Source of the DNA: Pseudomonadota bacterium
GTDB taxonomy: Bacteria > Pseudomonadota > Alphaproteobacteria > Rhizobiales > Beijerinckiaceae
Direction of reading: 5' to 3'
DNA: 14,974 bases
Assembly (NCBI GenBank): GCA_023393655.1
Contig: JAEWKP010000059.1
Coordinates: 1-14,974, forward strand
Made by a program: the position numbers and the translations under genes
The notes under the pieces: generated by a model
What the model saw: the letters and a program-made list of their open reading frames with translations, nothing else
What the model was told of the DNA's origin: nothing
Databases searched by the model: none
In this document: piece after piece, positions 14,494 through 14,974 of the stretch
How positions within the stretch are numbered: the first letter of the stretch is position 1
How the letters are laid out: each line of letters opens with the position of its first letter

Positions 14494-14974
14494 ATGGCCG
14501 GACCCCGGCAGACCTCGGCCGACAAGGCCGCAACTCCGGCCGTCGAGATCGACGGCGCCCGCGTCCTCGTCGTCGAGGCGCGCTTCTACGACAACTACGC
14601 CGATGAATTGCTGGCGGGCGCGCTCGCGGTGCTTGAAGAAGCCGGCTGCCGCGTCGATGTCGTCACCGTTCCCGGTGCGCTCGAAATCCCCTCGGCGATC
14701 GTCATCGGCCTGCGCGCCGCCGACGAGGCTGTGGACCCCTATGAGGCGGTCGTCGCGCTCGGCACCGTCATCCGCGGCGAGACCGGTCATTACGACATCG
14801 TCGCCGGCGAGAGCTCGCGCGCGCTGATGGACCTGTCGGTCGCCTTCGCGATGCCGCTCGGTAACGGCATCCTGACCGTCGAGAACGAGGCGCAGGCCTG
14901 GGCCCGCGCCAACCGCGAGGACATGAACAAGGGCGGTGGCGCCCCCGCGGCGGCGCGCGCCGGGCGGCGCGTCA
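14494..14974 (+). CDS. ribH: 6,7-dimethyl-8-ribityllumazine synthase (lumazine synthase), cut by window edge
   Basis: The enzyme condenses 3,4-dihydroxy-2-butanone 4-phosphate with the ribityl-pyrimidine product of RibD to form the RibE substrate. 160 residues are visible and the frame is still open at the window end. Hallmarks are ARFYDNYADELLAGA (29-43), VPGALEIPSAI (60-70), and ALGTVIRGETGHYDIVAGESSRALMD, in which the histidine of GETGH is the catalytic one. Then come the GNGILTVEN segment and NKGGGAPAAAR, matching the usual NKGG-x-A end. AAGGA (14481-14485) lies 8 nt before the ATG. Members end soon after this point, so probably only a few residues are missing. In alphaproteobacteria nusB usually follows. 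Confidence 0.96.
   Translation, partial: MAGPRQTSADKAATPAVEIDGARVLVVEARFYDNYADELLAGALAVLEEAGCRVDVVTVPGALEIPSAIVIGLRAADEAVDPYEAVVALGTVIRGETGHYDIVAGESSRALMDLSVAFAMPLGNGILTVENEAQAWARANREDMNKGGGAPAAARAGRRV

Overview
The window is a GC-rich (roughly 65-67 %) bacterial chromosome segment. Gene content and order point to an alphaproteobacterium of the Hyphomicrobiales (Rhizobiales), perhaps Bosea-like: an Asp-type HemB, a DUF6163-type membrane protein, an LdtR regulator beside an L,D-transpeptidase, and the block glyA-nrdR-ribD-ribE-ribH. The genus is inference; the order-level call rests on these families and their synteny. There is no phage, plasmid, rRNA, tRNA or CRISPR signal.

Left part, minus strand (1-3690): reading leftward, hemB, a short YqeY-like gene, a LivH-type permease carrying an N-terminal lipoprotein-like extension, and the start of a threonine ammonia-lyase cut by the window edge. 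Two near-identical palindromic intergenic elements of about 135 bp (1950-2085 and 2491-2624) bracket the YqeY-like gene. Divergent from hemB is a 3-hydroxyisobutyryl-CoA hydrolase gene (3915-4970), translationally coupled to a four-helix membrane protein (4973-5413). Permease, threonine deaminase and hydrolase all touch branched-chain amino-acid metabolism, although they do not form one operon.

Middle (5414-7765): ldtR (MarR-type regulator) and a Tat-like-exported L,D-transpeptidase form a cell-wall remodelling pair, with a hairpin between them and a clear intrinsic terminator after them. Next comes a patch that looks accessory (7782-10672): two small secreted cysteine-containing proteins, an MFS exporter, and a divergent MerR-family regulator. 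The exporter promoter has MerR-type architecture (19-bp spacer spanning a perfect 14-bp palindrome resembling a SoxR box), yet the regulator lacks the SoxR iron-sulfur cysteine cluster.

Right part (10795-14974): glyA, nrdR, ribD, ribE and ribH run rightward with tight spacing or overlaps (nrdR/ribD overlap 8 bp, ribD/ribE 1 bp). They link one-carbon metabolism, ribonucleotide-reductase control and riboflavin synthesis. ribH is cut by the window edge. I did not find a wholly new system. The strongest leads are the MerR/MFS promoter, the lipoprotein-LivH fusion, and the paired repeats.
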